Assembly: GCA_902796045.1 (NCBI GenBank)
Contig: CADBNQ010000056.1
Location: 1-5,725 of the forward strand
Origin: an uncultured Lachnospiraceae bacterium
Lineage (GTDB): Bacteria; Bacillota; Clostridia; Lachnospirales; Lachnospiraceae
Direction of reading: 5' to 3'
Length of the DNA stretch: 5,725 nucleotides
Part shown: piece after piece, positions 5,725 through 5,725 of the stretch
Numbering within the stretch: position 1 is the first letter of the stretch
How the letters are laid out: each line of letters starts with the position of its first letter
The notes under the pieces: generated by a model
Told to the model about the DNA's origin: nothing
The model's database searches: none
The model's input: the letters and a program-made list of their open reading frames with translations, nothing else
Position numbers and translations under genes: made by a program

Positions 5725-5725
5725 C

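Overview
The window holds one carbohydrate-uptake operon of the CUT1 ABC type, read entirely on the minus strand. In transcription order (right to left) it encodes a LacI-family regulator, a lipoprotein sugar-binding protein, two MalF/MalG-type permeases and a MalK/UgpC-type ATPase. Near-perfect AGGAGG ribosome binding sites, a Gram-positive lipobox, mid-range GC and the gene order suggest a Bacillota anaerobe of the Clostridia, most likely Lachnospiraceae-like. That placement is an inference from style and similarity, not from a marker gene.

Layout from high to low coordinates. The LacI regulator (4717-5724) begins one base from the window edge, so its promoter and any operator lie outside. 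Thirty-two bases later comes the binding protein (3275-4684). A 145-base intergenic gap (3130-3274) follows and is dense in RNA structure: a small hairpin after the stop codon, a GC-rich intrinsic-terminator-like hairpin, a perfect 18-bp inverted repeat whose 5' arm (in the RNA) is the U-tract of that terminator, and the malF-type ribosome binding site. Then come permease 1 (2185-3129), permease 2 (1331-2182; 2-base gap, ribosome binding site inside the previous gene) and the ATPase (220-1311; 19-base gap). A 28-bp perfect palindrome with a U-rich tail ends the operon at about 150-186.

Bases 1-158 are non-coding except possibly the first five codons of another minus-strand gene at the left edge. 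Upstream of that start lie three 22-bp tandem direct repeats (74-139), the least expected pattern in the window.

How it works together: the binding protein captures an oligosaccharide outside the membrane, the permeases form the channel, and the ATPase dimer drives import. The LacI protein probably senses the sugar and represses its own operon. The structured gap after the binding-protein gene probably lets it be made in excess over the membrane parts. The substrate cannot be read from the sequence, and no catabolic enzyme is inside the window. I see no RNA genes, CRISPR, insertion sequences or mobile elements, and no radically new system; the points of interest are regulatory.
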